Source of the DNA: Vandiemenella viatica
Lineage: Eukaryota; Arthropoda; Insecta; Orthoptera; Morabidae
Length of the DNA: 64,000 bases
Reading direction: 5' to 3'
Assembly (NCBI GenBank): GCA_031002005.1
Contig: CM061919.1
Span: forward strand, 32,329,088 to 32,393,087
Shown here in pieces: positions 43,095-56,053 of the stretch. Positions within the stretch are counted from its first letter, which is position 1. Each line of letters starts with the position of its first letter. The notes beneath the pieces were generated by a model, which was given only the letters and a program-made list of their open reading frames with translations, was not told the DNA's origin and did no database searches. The translations under genes and the position numbers were made by a program.

Positions 43095-43792
43095 GTGCAT
43101 GGATTGGAACATGATTTCCGGCAAGCCGCTGTGAATGGAATGAAAGCCGCGGATGTTGAAGGAAATCTTGCATTAATAGAAAAATTGACCAAGGCGACCA
43201 TTGTACAGGGTTTGAAAGACGAAAGAATACAGACAATTGTCAGGGCACAGGGTAAAAGAATAACCCTTCCTAATGCCGTTGATATGACCTTCGTTGAGGA
43301 ATCAGCCGTTTTGTCGCAACGCGAAAAATATTCACATAACAGAACTGACTCTAAAGCAATACATTTACACTAGGAGTGCATCTGTAACTTATGATTCTAG
43401 TTGAAGAACCGGTTACTTAAGTAGGGAATATCGAAGCACCATAACATGCCAATTTTACATTCGTGTCGGCCATAGTGCTAAAGATTGTGGAAGTAACACA
43501 ACATTCAAAAGAGTCCAGTACATTACATGTATTTACTGTAAAAATTCTGGTCACAAAGTAACTGATTGTCGAACGAAGAGAAACAAATGCGAAAGATGCA
43601 ATGAGATCGAACATTTCCCACCTAAAAAGCAAATCTTGGAGGAAAAACACAATCAAACGATCAGGGAAACGGAGCTCGAGTGCGGGAGTAAACAACCATC
43701 TTCGCACTCAAAATTATGGATGGGTGTATGCTGTGGGTTGTCAGTATGGTAGTGATTATATAAACATGCCTTGCCCTAGCACGCTAAACTAA
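43095..43792 (+). pseudogene. Errantivirus-like gag remnant with zinc knuckles
   Basis: Frame 43095-43373 resembles the C-terminal half of an errantiviral Gag (NLALIEKLTKATIVQGL, IVRAQG). Between 43440 and 43620, in broken frames, two CCHC-like knuckles are visible (for example CIYCKNSGHKVTDC, then CERCNE). Gag would form the particle. The N-terminal half is missing and indels are frequent. Confidence 0.6.
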
Positions 43793-43799
43793 TATATTC

Positions 43800-46700
43800 C
43801 ATATTTACTTGACAGTTGGGCACAACTGAGCCTAATAACCAATCGGCATTGAAACGAAACAAACCCATAAACAGAGAACAGCCAATTCAAATCAAAGGAA
43901 TCTCATCTCAACTAGTAAGGACTCGTGGAACAGTTATTGTATTTGACTCCTAACCATTATCTAACTCATAAATTTCATGTTGTATCCGGAAAGGTTGATA
44001 TTAGCGAGCAAGGATTACTAGGGAGAGATTTTATACTCCAGCATGGAATCGTAATTAACTATGAGAACAAAACAGTTTAGATTAGGGGGCATCGCATTCC
44101 CATGTCGTCGAGAAACGAAAAGAGTTTCACAGACCAGAAGGCCAGGGTAATAAATGCAAATGTCTTCCCAAAACACAATTGTAAAGAAAAGAATTATCAT
44201 GCTAGGAATTCACAAAACCATTTCACTCCGCTGACAACGAAACACCGGGCATTCACACAAGGCAATTAACAACAGCAGAAAGCAAAACGCAGGCATGTTT
44301 CCACAGAAAACAGTTCAGTGCCTAATCAGAGAGTCACTGACAGCGGGAATAAAAATCAAAACAAACAGCATTTATATCTGGGTCAATCTAACAATTGAAA
44401 ACAAACCTCAACTGATGCAGAGGAACAGTTAATCAGTGTAGGTCCCAGAGAAGAGAGAATTTTGAGAATAAAAGTACAAAGTAAAAAGAACGCAGAGGCT
44501 ATAATAGGTAAACAAGAGCTAATTTCCGATGTCCACGTACCAGAATCAATTGTTAAAGTAAGAAAAGGTGAGTGTATTATTCCTATTTTGAATACTAGAG
44601 AGAAGGAAATAGAATTTTACTATACAGTTTTGAAAACACAACCCTACGCTGAATTTGCAGCTGATATTGACAAGCCCAGCCCACCGCGCATACGCCATTT
44701 GATAATCTACCGGGTCATATGACGCGACTCCCAGCCAAATAAAATGCCACGTGCTAGCTTGCTTAACGAGAATCTGAGGCTCAAACACCTTCACCCAGAC
44801 GAGAAACAGTCCATTCCAGAATTATACCTATTATACAATGATTTATTTTTCCTTCCAGGTGATAAACTTACATATACAGATACTGTGAGACATGAAATCA
44901 AACTTAAACCTGAAGCAGTAGGAACCGTTATTAATAGTAGATCATACATGACACATGAAGATTTAAAGCCTATATTAGATGAAGAGATTAATCACATGTT
45001 AGAACAGGGAATGATTACCGTATCAACCAGTCCTTGGAATTTACCTTTACTTTTGTTTCCCAAGAATGCTGACGCCAGTGGGAAACAAAATATCGGGAAG
45101 TCATAGACTTTAGGAAACTCAATGAAACTACCGTGGTGTCAACCTTCCCTATACCGGTAATCCCAAAGATTTTAGACTCCTTAGGTAAAGCTAAATATTT
45201 CTGCACTCTCGATTTGGCGAGATGTTATCACCAGGCGCTAATTGATGTGAAGGATAGAGAGATGACAGCCCTTAGCACTAGCAAAGAAAAATATGTGTTT
45301 TTAAAAATGCCTATGGGTTTGTCCTCTTCTACAATGAATTTGGTTCTTGCTGGAATCCAGGAAGAGAAAGCATTAGCCTATCTTTACGATTTGTTAACTT
45401 ACGGTAGCAGTTTGGCTGAACATCAGGAAAGACTAGCAGAAGTCTTTTATAGACTTCGAAAACACAACTTAAAACTGGAACCAGCTAAATGTGAGTTCCT
45501 TCATAGAGATAGTATCTATATAGGTCATAAAATAACAAGTGAGGGCGAGTCTCAAGATCCTGTGAAAACTGAAAAGGTTAAAAAACTACCCTCAGGCTGA
45601 AACCACAAGACAACTCAAAATTTCTAGGTCTCACCGGTTATTATCGATGGTTCATTTAAAATTGCAAAGCCATTCAATGAACTTCCAAAGAAAGACGTGA
45701 AATTCGAATAGAGCGATAAAACTGACAAAGCAATCCAAACCCTTAAAGAAAAGTTAATTACTTCACCTGTATTACTATATCCCAATTTTGAAGAGGAGTT
45801 CTTAATTACTGTCGATGCCAGTGGAGAAAGCATCGGTGCAATCTTATAGCAGGGGAAAATACGAGAAGACCTACCGGTAGCTTATGCTTCAAGAATGTTG
45901 AACAAAACAGAAATAAACTACACTGTAATTAAGGGGGAGTGTCTTTCTTGTTTGTGGGCATGCAAATTTTTCGTCCCTATATGTTTGGAACCCATTGTGG
46001 ATTTTTAGTGACAAAGATCGATCCTTCAGCAGATTAAAAGTCTCTTAGCATAATTTCCAGTTGATTTATAAATGTGGAAATTCGAACTAGAATGGTGACG
46101 TCCTTAGTCGAATCAGAGAAATTCACCCAATCCCAGATACTTCCATCAATGAGGACGATAATATTAGTGAAGACATGGACACCTCAGAGAACACTAATAC
46201 CACATCCACTCCAAGAAAAAAGGTCGAAGCACAAACCCAGAATACAGAGAACAAATTTTCTGTACTACATGAATCAGAAAAATTATCAAACCTACGGGAA
46301 TGCCATGATTCCCTGTTAGCTGTGCACACGGGTAAAAGTAAAACGATAGAGATGGTGAAAAGATATATACAATGGAAGGGTATGGCTCAAGATATAAGAG
46401 AATATATTAGAAAATGTCATAGCTGTCAACAGAATAAATTAAAAACCTGTAATACGCAGATGCCACTTATATTAACTCAGATTCCATAATAGGTCTTTGA
46501 AAAATGTGTAATCGACGTAGTCGATCCATTGTCGGTTTCTAACCAAGGCAATAAGTACATACACACATTCCAAGATAGTTTAATGAAGTTTATGGCGGCA
46601 GTTGCAATCCCCTCGCAAGACGCACACACTATTGCCAAAGCTCTTGTCGAGGAAATCATACTACGCTATGGCATTCATTCTCAAATTTTGTCGCATAAAG

Positions 46701-47100
46701 GAAGAAACTTCCTTAGAGACACCCTAAAACGAGAATGCCAACTTCTAAAAATAGAAAATATCCAAACCGCAGCCTACTCACCACAAATGAATGGATCTCT
46801 ACAGCGACAGCATCGCACGATCACAGAATATCTAAGACACTTTATAGATAACGATCAGCTGGATCAAATTTGCAATCTTCATAATAAATACCAACATTCA
46901 CTCTGCCACAGGTTTCTCACCTTTTGAACTATTCTTTGGATGTGTACCTAACATTCCAGGTATTTCGCAAGGAGATCCTACCGAAGTTGTTAACTCCTAT
47001 GAAGATTATGTTACAGAGCTGATAGCTAGGTTACAAAGCGAGCCAGAGAAATTAGCAAAGTGGTCAAAGAGAAAAATAAGGAATATTACGATAGGCCTCA
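43800..47100 (+). pseudogene. Errantivirus-like pol remnant (protease, RT, RNase H, integrase)
   Basis: A protease-end segment with LLGRDFILQHG-like sense lies near 44010-44050. RT frames 44744-45106 and 45133-45600 carry PSWNLPLLLFPK-like and FCTLDLARCYHQ boxes, and a YLYDLL at the catalytic YLDD place, so the first Asp is replaced. The RNase H start has an LTGYYRWFI box near 45630. Integrase parts follow: a zinc-binding CHDSLLAVHTG...CHSCQQNK (46300-46430) and a core, 46529-46927, with IVD-type, SHKGRNF (Asp lost) and SPQMNGSLQR segments. The two altered catalytic sites and stops show that it is inactive. Confidence 0.75.
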
Positions 47101-47299
47101 ACACGCCGTTGAATTTAAGATCGGGATCGAGTTCTTCTCGAAGGCGAATCTGTCTGCAGAAGACGAAGTCAAAAACTAGGAACCCTTTTTATTGGCCCCT
47201 ATTAAATATTGGATCTTGACCTCCCAAACGTAATTATGCAAAGAAGTCGCTATATACGAGAGAATGTACACGCTAATCGCTTGAAACCATATAAATAAT

Positions 47300-49230
47300 A
47301 ATTTTCTGTCTTTGACCTAATGAGCATAACCTACTAGCATTGTTCAAGCCAAGCAAATAGAAAAAAACTGGACTCCGATGCGAATAGGACAGATTTTAGT
47401 AAACATAGCAACGCGGTCGGTGTGTCAACAAACGCACGTGCTCGGGGGATCGCCCCACACGTCACACATGAAAGCAGGAGGCCAAGATGACCGCCGGCTC
47501 GAGTAATATTCAGCAAGCGGTAATGCAAGGCTGCCTGTGATAATTCTAGGTCGGTGCACCTGATGGCCTTAGCGGTGATAAGGCGTCTCGCTCAATCAGC
47601 ACAGCCTTCCGCGTCTCAAATCAATACACAGTACATACATTGCCAATATATCGCTCACTATTCTGTAGGGAATCTACGCAAACATACCTCTAAGGGATGT
47701 TATTCTATTTTTGTACATGATTCGACTACGCTACTTCCTCTAGCCACTGCCTTTCAAGACTTTCAAGTGGAGAATTACATCCATTCACCTGGTCTGTACT
47801 AGGATTACCGCCAGCGTATACAACTATCAACGGTCACTTGGTGGATATTAAGCTATTTCAACTTGGGAGAACTCTGGGAAAAATTGAATGCGGCAAAGCA
47901 TTATTCAACGCGATCTATAGCATTGTGTAAAAACAAATTAGCTGAAGTCAACCCGTCAGTCAGTGGACGAATGTAACGAAATGGCTGTAGAGTTACTATG
48001 GCACATAAACCACATCAAACACTCTCGGAAACTAAATGGGCAATTGATAAATCATCAATAAATTCTCAGAAAACCAGTGGCGCTAAATTTCGTAGGTGAG
48101 ATAGCTAAGGTACTTATTGGAGTCGTAAGTGAGAGTGATTTTGAGAACTATAAGTCTAAGATAAACGCTGTAGAAACTGAGCAGCTGAAACTTAACAAAG
48201 TGAAACATGACTGTCGAACATCAACCACTCAGTGGCAAGTGTCAATCGAAATCAAGAGGTTCTAATGAATGGCATGAGAAAAATGCAAGGTTATGTCCAA
48301 AAATTTTGCTACTCTTACAGATACCGCCGTTCGACAGTTGTCAATAATTGTCTCAAGTAATGAACATTTAATTCGAGCAGTGGACAGTCTCCAGGGAAAT
48401 TCAACGAGAGTTCGATCTCTTAGTCAATACTATTGTTAATTCCTAAAAGGGATTGCCTCAACCACACCTTATTAATCCTATGCAAGTTGTTCAGTATTTA
48501 AATCTAATTAGAAATGACATTGGAGACAAGAAGTTTTACGATTCCATTGACTGAAGAAAATGGTTACTTACTCTTAAAAATAATTGATATCGATGTATTC
48601 ATGTACAAGAATATCTTGAAATCTGTGTTAAATGTACCTTTAGCTGAAAATTATTAATTCAATCTATACAAAATACTTCCATTACCTATAGAAGTAAGTG
48701 AACAAAGTCACTATTTGTACAAGCTGAAAAACAACTCCTATTGATTGGTAAATCAAACTAGACCATGAACAATTAGAATCGTAAGCAAATGACAGACACT
48801 TGAAAACAAAACGTCATATTGCAAGCCACCCAAGATGGTTCACCTTGTGAGCTGCAACTCTTACAACCGATTCGAGCGATTCCTTCTTATTGTGTGGGAA
48901 AGTGGTCGCTCTGAATCACAGCATCTGGACAGCCCATGGCCATAATGAATGGATTTTCATTGCCCCAAGAGATGAGGGCTTGACTATTTGTGTAACAATG
49001 AACATCCCACAGATGTCATATTTAAAGGGACAGATATATGAGTTGCGCGTATAACTATAGAGCGCTTTTTCTCGGAATCTTCTGATGAATGCGATTTACT
49101 ACTTTACTGGATGGACACCCTTAAAGTACACTACCAACCTGCGAAGTCTCATCCCAAAATGAATTTTCGAGACAGCAAGATCCCCTTGTAAATATAAACC
49201 AAAGACAACAATAAGTGACAAAATGTTGTA
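47300..49230 (+). pseudogene. Env-like remnant of the errantivirus-like element
   Basis: Frames are short. The best marker is at 48077-48265, where NFVGEIAKVLIG is followed by SESDFENYKSKI. That resembles the segment after the cleavage site in errantiviral envelope proteins, a family related to baculovirus F. Other frames (47554-47802) show no clear signature. Signal peptide and membrane anchor cannot be confirmed. Stops throughout; non-functional. Confidence 0.5.
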
Positions 49231-49239
49231 ACAATTATA

Positions 49240-50370
49240 GCAGTAATAGTGGAATAGTTATAAAAATAGAATTGGATGCATTAGGAGAAATAAATGAATT
49301 CTGCTACTTAGGAAGTAAAATTACAATTGACGTCTGAAGCAAGAATATCGCTAACGAAAAGAGCTTTCATGAAAAAGAGATTTAAGACTCAGAAAGAACT
49401 TCTTTAAATCTATGTGTGTTGGGTGCACAGCACTTTGTGGTAGCGAAGCCTGGACTTTAGGAATATCAGAAACAAATAAAATTGAAGCATTTGAAATGCA
49501 GTGCTATGGAAAGATGCTGAAACTTATGTGGGCAGAAAAATTACAAAATGAACGTGTTTTGAAAATCATGGGCGAGAAAAGAAACTGGTGGAAGTGTCTT
49601 ACAGAAACAAGATACAGGATGGTGGGTCACAAATATCAATATAAGGTGGGGAAAGAATTGCTGGCTGAAGACTTCAAATGCAAATATCTCGGCATTACAT
49701 TTGATAACAAACTTAACTGGGCAGGACACATTGGACAGGTGGTAGGAAAAGGATTCAAAATTCTGCACTTGTTGGAGAGAGTGATGAGGGGAAGTACGAG
49801 AGAAGTAAAGGAAATGGGTTACAAAACTTTGGTCAAACCATTGCTCGAATATGGTAGTGTAGTATGGGACCCTCGTTTTGCGTATAAATACAGGAGTTGG
49901 AGAGAATGCAAAAAAGGGCTGCTAGACTTATTTCTGGAAATGCAATCTGGGAATGCAATCAGTGACGGATATGATAAAGGAGCTGGAATGGGATTCATTG
50001 CCAGACAGGAGGAGGTTGAGGAAGGTTATGGGAGTGTACGGGGCGTATACTGGCGATGAGACATGGAAAGATATTGGAGTAGGTATGAAAAGTAGTGCAT
50101 GGAAGAGAAAAGATGACCATGACCACAAGCTAGAACTCGATTTCAGGCACAAACGTGTTGGAAAATTCTCTTTTTTTATGTAAGGGTGTCAGGGATTGGA
50201 ATGGGTTACCAAGAGAAATTATAAATAATTTACCGAAAACGTTGAAAGAATTTAATGATAAAATTTGTAAATGGCAAATTAAGGTGGGTGCAGGATAGGG
50301 GGAAGATGGGGTGTTGGGAAATTGCCGCAGGAGCCTGTGCACCATTGAAATTACATTAAATTAAACGTTT
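49240..50370 (+). mobile_element. LINE 3'-end fragments (two families joined)
   Basis: The frame 49412-50059 fuses two pieces. The first part (CGSEAWTLG, EAFEMQCYGKMLKLMW) is the C-terminus typical of one LINE group. From about 49655, FKCKYLGITFDNKLNWAGHIG begins a copy of LINE D, homologous to 1690-2330, and it ends with the same ATTAAATTAAA tail near 50365. The apparent single 215-residue protein is therefore a chance join of two truncated elements. Confidence 0.7.
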
Positions 50371-50399
50371 CAACTAAAATACAGGAAGCAAACTCAATC

Positions 50400-51640
50400 A
50401 ACCCAGAGGACAAAAGAATTTTTTTTTCTGTCATCAGTCTTCCGACTGGTTTAATGCAATCCTCCATCCCTTCCTATCCTGTGCTACCCTCTTCATCTCT
50501 TCATACCCCTTAAAACCCACGTCATCAATTTCTTTTTCATATATTCTAATCTCTGTCATCCTCTACAGTTCTTACCTTGGACTCTTACCTCCACCAGAAA
50601 ATTAACCAATTTCTCAAAATATGACTTACCAGCCTCTCTCTTCTTTCTGTAAGCTTCTTCCACAAGCTTCTTTCCTCACCCATCGTTTCCAAAACTCCAA
50701 AAGTCCAAAATCTTCCTGTTTACATCATTCAGTAACTTCTCAGTATCCTCCGCCCTTTCTGCCAACGAGACAATGTCATCAGCAAATCGTACCATACCTT
50801 CTCTCACTTCCTTTTTAACTGATGCATGTCTCTCATGATTCTCTACTTTTATAATAGCCTCTTGATTCTTATATATATATCTCGATTCTTTAGACCTGAC
50901 TTCTTTAAAATTTTGAACATCTTGTGTCACCTAACATTATCAAAAGCTTTTTCTAAATCAACAAATGCCATAAAAGTATCTTTGTTTTCCTTGATCCGCC
51001 CTTCAAGTATTAATCTTAAAGAAACCCAAACTGATCTTCACCTACTACCCTTTCTATCACCCTTTCCACACTTCTGTATATTATTGTGGTCAGTGATTTT
51101 GAGGCATGTGATGTTATGCTAATGGTGTGGTAGTTCTCAAATTTGATCGGCTAGTGTTTTCTCTCTAAGTGTGAAGATGATATTTAAAAAAAAAAAAATC
51201 TGTTGGAATTTCTCCTGTTTCATAACTTTCTGATATCAGCATGAATAATCTTTCGATTCCTTCTTCTCCTAGGGATTTAAGAAGTTCTCCAGGGATCTCA
51301 TCAATTCCAACTGCCTTATTAAATTCTGTTCTCAAAACAGGATTTCCTAAGTCATCAAAGTCGACATCGCCTTCTTTTTCCATTACACTATTGTTCAAGT
51401 CGTCCCTATCATACAGTTTCTCAATGTATTCCTTCCATCGGTTAGCTCTATCGTCTGAACTTAAAAGAGGTTTCCCATCGGCAGCATTAATGTTCACATC
51501 TCTTTCCTTCATTTCACCAAAATGATGTTTCATCTTTCTATATACAACATATACGTTACCTACGAACATTTCCTTTTCTACTTCTTCACACTTTTCATGT
51601 AGCCATATATCTTTTCTTTATTATATCGCTGTTAAAAGCA
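50400..51640 (-). mobile_element. Decayed LINE reverse transcriptase fragment (family E)
   Basis: On the minus strand, 51569-51165 holds a pre-RT part (ANRWKEYIEKLYDRDD, GIDEIPGELLKSLG, ETGEIPTDF). After breaks come a FVDLEKAFD-type motif A, KKEVREGMVRFADDIVSLA (50930-50676, catalytic DD kept) and a C-terminal RIGRDGGLH-like end near 50460. The element is truncated at its 5' end and internally deleted. Clade uncertain. Confidence 0.65.
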
Positions 51641-51845
51641 CAGATGGAAATGAATATTTTTGTAGCCTAATATCGTTAATAGTTTTAATAACTTGAATTT
51701 AAGTTTTTATTTGTAGCTAGAGGACTTGATGGGTTCCCCTATTGGAGTTTTAATGAATTATTTCCATTATACAGTTTTTAATGCTAAATACAATTTCATT
51801 GTTTCAGTGAAACTAACATTTGTTGAATTCGTTTATCATTGTTTC

Positions 51846-52240
51846 AGCATCAGCTGAGGAGATTTTCAATGATGATTTTTCCGCAGCACCTTCATGGAGG
51901 TCTTGGGAAGCATCAAACCAGCATCCACAACAGTCGCCTGGCGACAATTGGTCATCTCAACCAGCAGGTAGCCAGTTTACTGGCCACAACTGGTCGTCTC
52001 AACAAGTCGGGAGCCACAACTGACAACCGTACCATCTAACAGCCGAGAGCCAGTTTATTGGCCACAAACGACGGCAATGCCAATACTCTTGCCGGTTACC
52101 TCAACCAGCCGCTGACCACAACCCGGCCCAAAACCAGCCGTCTGGAGCCATAACCGGCAGAAATGCCGACCAACCGACTCTCTGGGCATGCATGCTCCTG
52201 ACGAAACTGCAACGGGTATGTCGACCTCCAACATTGTACA
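51846..52240 (+). pseudogene. Polinton 2 early-gene exon remnant
   Basis: A pyrimidine-rich TTGTTTCAG acceptor precedes ASAEEIFNDDFSAAPSWRSWE, an acidic stretch, then three repeats of a PAGSQFTGHNWSSQ type. The layout (acidic short stretch, then a tandem low-complexity array, then polymerase) parallels exons 4-5 of the first Polinton, although the repeat sequence differs. Stops follow at 52021. Confidence 0.5.
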
Positions 52241-52319
52241 AGGTGAGTAGAGTGCAATACAATTAAAGCTAGAAAGAAGCCAGGATAAGTGCTTTCCGAA
52301 ATAGAATAAATTTCGATAC

Positions 52320-55300
52320 AATTCTAAATTAAAAAAATTACAATGATCCCAGAAACTACATCAATGCTTGTTTCAAACTGACTTCCGAAAAAATCCGTGA
52401 AATTGTCGCGAACCCAACTTCCTCATCTGTAAAGGTACAGGTCGGTATGGTTCCTTATTAAAAGGACAATAATTTCGAAACCACCCGCTTATGATTTTGG
52501 ACTAAGATGCGCGCTGTTACAACGAGCACTTCCCTGCCTGACTGGTATGGAGTCTATGAGAGATCTGAAATCATGAACAAATTTTCTGAAATTAAAGAAC
52601 GCAACAGTGGCAAAGTCCTGAACCACATAATATCCCTGGACATAAACATAGCTAAATTCTAACCACTGTATCGAGGCTCATCCTATGTTGCTCTGCCCCT
52701 TGATATCAAAAGCAAGAAAGCTGTTGTCAGAGTTGAAAATGATGACGAGCTCTGATTTCTCTGGACGATTTCTGCTTTTTAAGTACAGGCGCACAAACAC
52801 GCAGACCGAGTTAGTACTTAAAGGAATTCATTCGAAAGCCATGATTTAGACTTTACTGTATTGATTTTCCAGTTAACTTATCAGATATTTTCAAATTCTA
52901 GGGTTAAAATCCAGGCATTTCAATAAATGTACTTTGTCTGGATGAAATTAGTAAAGATTAACAAAGAGTCATCGGCCCCCTACACTACACTGCAGGAAAA
53001 CTGCGATAAACATAATAACATGTTAATGATATCGGACCGTAGTGGTAAATACCATTACTCCTGGATCAAAAACTTGTCTTGGCTAGTTAAATCTTCCTTA
53101 AGTAACCATAAAGGTGTTATATTTGTTTGTGATAGATGTCTGCAGCTTTTCAGCAGCAAAGATCTCCTGGAACGTCACGAGATCGATTGCTCTAAGGTAC
53201 AAGTCACGGCCCATCGCCTCTCATACAACAAATGTCCAGAAACATACCCCTTTTGCTGCTGCATACCAGATCGTTAGCGCATACGACTATCTTAATCTGT
53301 CCCGGTTCAACTCCTTCTCAGGAAGAAACCCTGAGAAATGTTTAGTTGATGAAGTCGTCAAATTGGCAAGAGACGTTGATGAAATTTATAAGGAAATGAT
53401 CCCCTTTATAATGACAGACGAGCAGGAAGCACAATTTACTCATGCTACGGTATGCCACATCTTTGGAAAAGGCATTGAACCAGGGACTGTAAAAGTTCAC
53501 GATCATTGCCACATCACAGGAGCATTTAGAGTGGCTGAGCATAAAAACTGAAATTTGCAGTACAAAAACAAAAAGTACATACCCATCTTTTGCCATAACC
53601 TATCTGGATATGTTGCGCACTTCATAGTTAGGGCTTTATCAAACCTCGACGTCAATGAGATGGAGGACCTACTCATCAACACAGATCGTTGTATTTCGTT
53701 TTCCAAAAAGGTTCAAGGTACTTCAATTATCTTAAGGTTTCTGGACTCTTATCTTTTTATCCAGGCCCCATTAGATAAACTAGTTGGAACACTTCAGGAG
53801 CGCGACATGCGTATTACTCGTGCGCATTTCGTGGACCCCGAACATTTCCAACTGATTAAGCGAAAAAGAGTTTTTTCTTACGAGTACATGGATTCTTGGG
53901 ACAACCTCTTAGAGGCCACGCTCCCTCCAAATTCAAAATTTTACATTTCGTTGACAGATTCCGAAATTTTGGAAGATGATTACGAATACGCGACACAAGT
54001 ATGGCGGGTTTTGCAGATCCAAACCTTAGAAAAATATTGCAAGTATATTCGCGGAAACAGATGTGTGGTTGCCTGCGGATCTGTTTGAAAAATATATGGC
54101 GACATACACTACTTCGCAGCTCCAGGCCTATCGTGGCAGGCCATGTTAAAAAGCATGATCGACGAGCTGGACCTTCTGACAGACATCGATATGTTGCTTT
54201 TTTTCGAACGTGGAATTCGTGGAGGTCTTTGCCAGTGCGTCCATCGTTACGCCAAGGAGAACAACCAGTACATGCCGGAGTACAATCACGAGGCCCCTAA
54301 AAATTTCATCATGTATTTTGACGTAAACAATCTGTACAGTTAGTTCATGTCCATGCATCTACACTCTGGTGGGTTCCAGTGGTTGACAACTAAACAAATT
54401 GATAGCATAGACTTCAAAAGTATAGCAGCCGACTCGCTTAAGGGTTTCGTTCTTGAGGTACACTTGACGATTCCCCAAGATAAACACGACCTACTGCCAT
54501 GTCCAGATCATGAAGCCGCCCCTGGTTCTACCACATCCAAGCTGATGACTACACTGGAGAAAAAGTTTCGGTACATTCTCCGTTACCGAGCTCTCCACCA
54601 ATGTGTAGGCTTGGGGTTGAAATTGAGCAAGATACACCGCGTTATATTCTTCGACCAGTTATCGTGGTTGAAGGAGTGCGTCTCTCTAAACACGTGTAAG
54701 CGCTGTTTAGCCTAATCTGATTTTGAGAGAGACTTTCACAAATTAATGAAGAATTCAATATTCGGTAAAACAAAGGAGAACATTCGTAAACACCGTGACG
54801 TGAAATTGTGTACAGGCTGGGCGGGCCGCCACGGTGCCCACAAACACGTAGCATCAACATACTTTAAAGGTATGACAGTTTCCAGCAAAGACTTTGTGGC
54901 TCTGGAGATGTCTAAAGTGAGGATACTTTTTAACGAGCCTATCTATGTCTGAATGTGCTTTCTCGACCTATCTTAACTGAGGACGTACAGGTTTCATTAT
55001 GAATTCGCAATTCCTCAACTTAAATGCCCGAAATTGCTTTATATGGATACCGACAGTTTCATCTATTTGGTGAACGGCTGCGATCCATATAAAGTAATAA
55101 AAGACAACTAGGAGGATTTCGACACATCTGGATATATGACTGACAATCGTTTCGAATAGAACCATACAACGAGAAAGTATTTGGTGTTATGAAAGATGAA
55201 GCAAATGGCTCCTTTATTGACGAGTTTGCGGGTTTGCGTTCGAAAATGTAAGCATTTCGCTAAGAAACCAGTTAAACTTCTAGACGGGCCAAAGGTTTTG

Positions 55301-55510
55301 CTGGTTCAGTCACAAGATCGCTAAAGATGGAGGACTTTGTTAACTGTTTGAATTAGGATATTGTGAAACATCATGTAAAACAACGGTTCCAATCCAGCCT
55401 GTTGAAATGTTGAAGTATCCAAGCTGGGTCATTCTGGGTTGGGCGATAAGCGGTATATTTTCCCCGATGGGACAGGGACCCTACCATGGGGGCACGTGTC
55501 TGTTCCTGAA
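52320..55510 (+). pseudogene. polB: Polinton 2 polymerase B remnant
   Basis: Homologous along its length to 14590-17966. The zinc-finger segment is complete here (FVCDRCLQLF...LLERHEIDC, near 53125-53190), unlike in the first copy. The Exo I segment is missing or deleted near 53200. Frame 53555-54088 holds CHNLSGYVAHFIV (Exo II with V for D). Motif A is DVNNLYS followed by a stop (54320-54345). Motif B is KNSIFGKTKEN (about 54750) and motif C YMDTDSFIYLV (about 55042). Many stops make it a clear pseudogene. Confidence 0.88.
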
Positions 55511-55689
55511 TGAGTGGGTGAACGAGTATAATAAAAGTGTGGATAAAGATGTATATAAATGTGCGAATGAAGAAGAAGTATACCGCTTATTCGTGTTAGT
55601 TTGTAAATACAGTGCACTGAACACATTGTAAAATTTTGTACAAGCAAAGTTTATTAAAGAAAAACAATTGTTAAATGTTTATACCTTTA

Positions 55690-56050
55690 TTAAAAATATA
55701 TTGTACAATTTTTTACATTTTTCTCAATAAATCTTATTTATGAATCCATGTGTTATGTGATTATTCAGAACCTAACCACTTCACAAAGATCATATTTTTC
55801 CTTCTCTTAACTCTCGTTCAACAAAAAATATACTTGTAAGTTTTGTTAGCTGTAATTCTTGCTGGAAAAATGCTCCTGCAATATCTTTACCTTGATAGTC
55901 TTTAAGTAAATGAGTAACAGGTTTGTTAATTTTACTTTACTGACGGTAAACACTTCAGTTGACCAGTTAGGCATGTAACCTTTCTCAAACTGTTCTTTAA
56001 ACCTATGGTCACAAACTATGAAATTTGCTGGAGTTGTAAGTTAAAATGAC
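55690..56050 (-). pseudogene. Polinton 2 integrase C-terminal remnant
   Basis: The sequence is closely similar to 18600-18960, covering the chromodomain and the preceding C-terminal segment. The coding sense is leftward and contains small deletions. It stops at the junction with the repeat that starts at about 56054. Confidence 0.75.
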
Positions 56051-56053
56051 TGT

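Larger units (their letters stand above)
43050..49230 (+). mobile_element. Errantivirus-like (Ty3/Gypsy) endogenous retrovirus relic
   Basis: Gag, protease, RT, RNase H, integrase and env-like remains follow in the usual order, all on the plus strand and all broken. I find no pair of long terminal repeats: the 5' side starts inside gag next to LINE B, and the 3' side fades into LINE fragments near 49240. An env-like segment after pol is what separates errantiviruses from simple Gypsy elements. This is an old, non-functional copy. Confidence 0.75.
51800..56050 (+). mobile_element. Second, heavily decayed Polinton fragment
   Basis: The fragment keeps the same gene order as the left half of the first Polinton: a Pro/Gln-rich exon (51846-52240), the polymerase (52320-55500), a short poly(A)-like zone, then the integrase chromodomain end on the minus strand (55690-56040). 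Neither terminal repeat is present. The right side is cut at about 56054, where a palindrome-arm sequence starts. It is clearly older or less constrained than the first copy, with many stops. Confidence 0.85.

Noticed and set aside
49412..50059. A 215-aa continuous protein
   Set aside because: It joins the C-terminus of one LINE family to the middle of another; the second part aligns with 1690-2330. It is a chance fusion of truncated elements.
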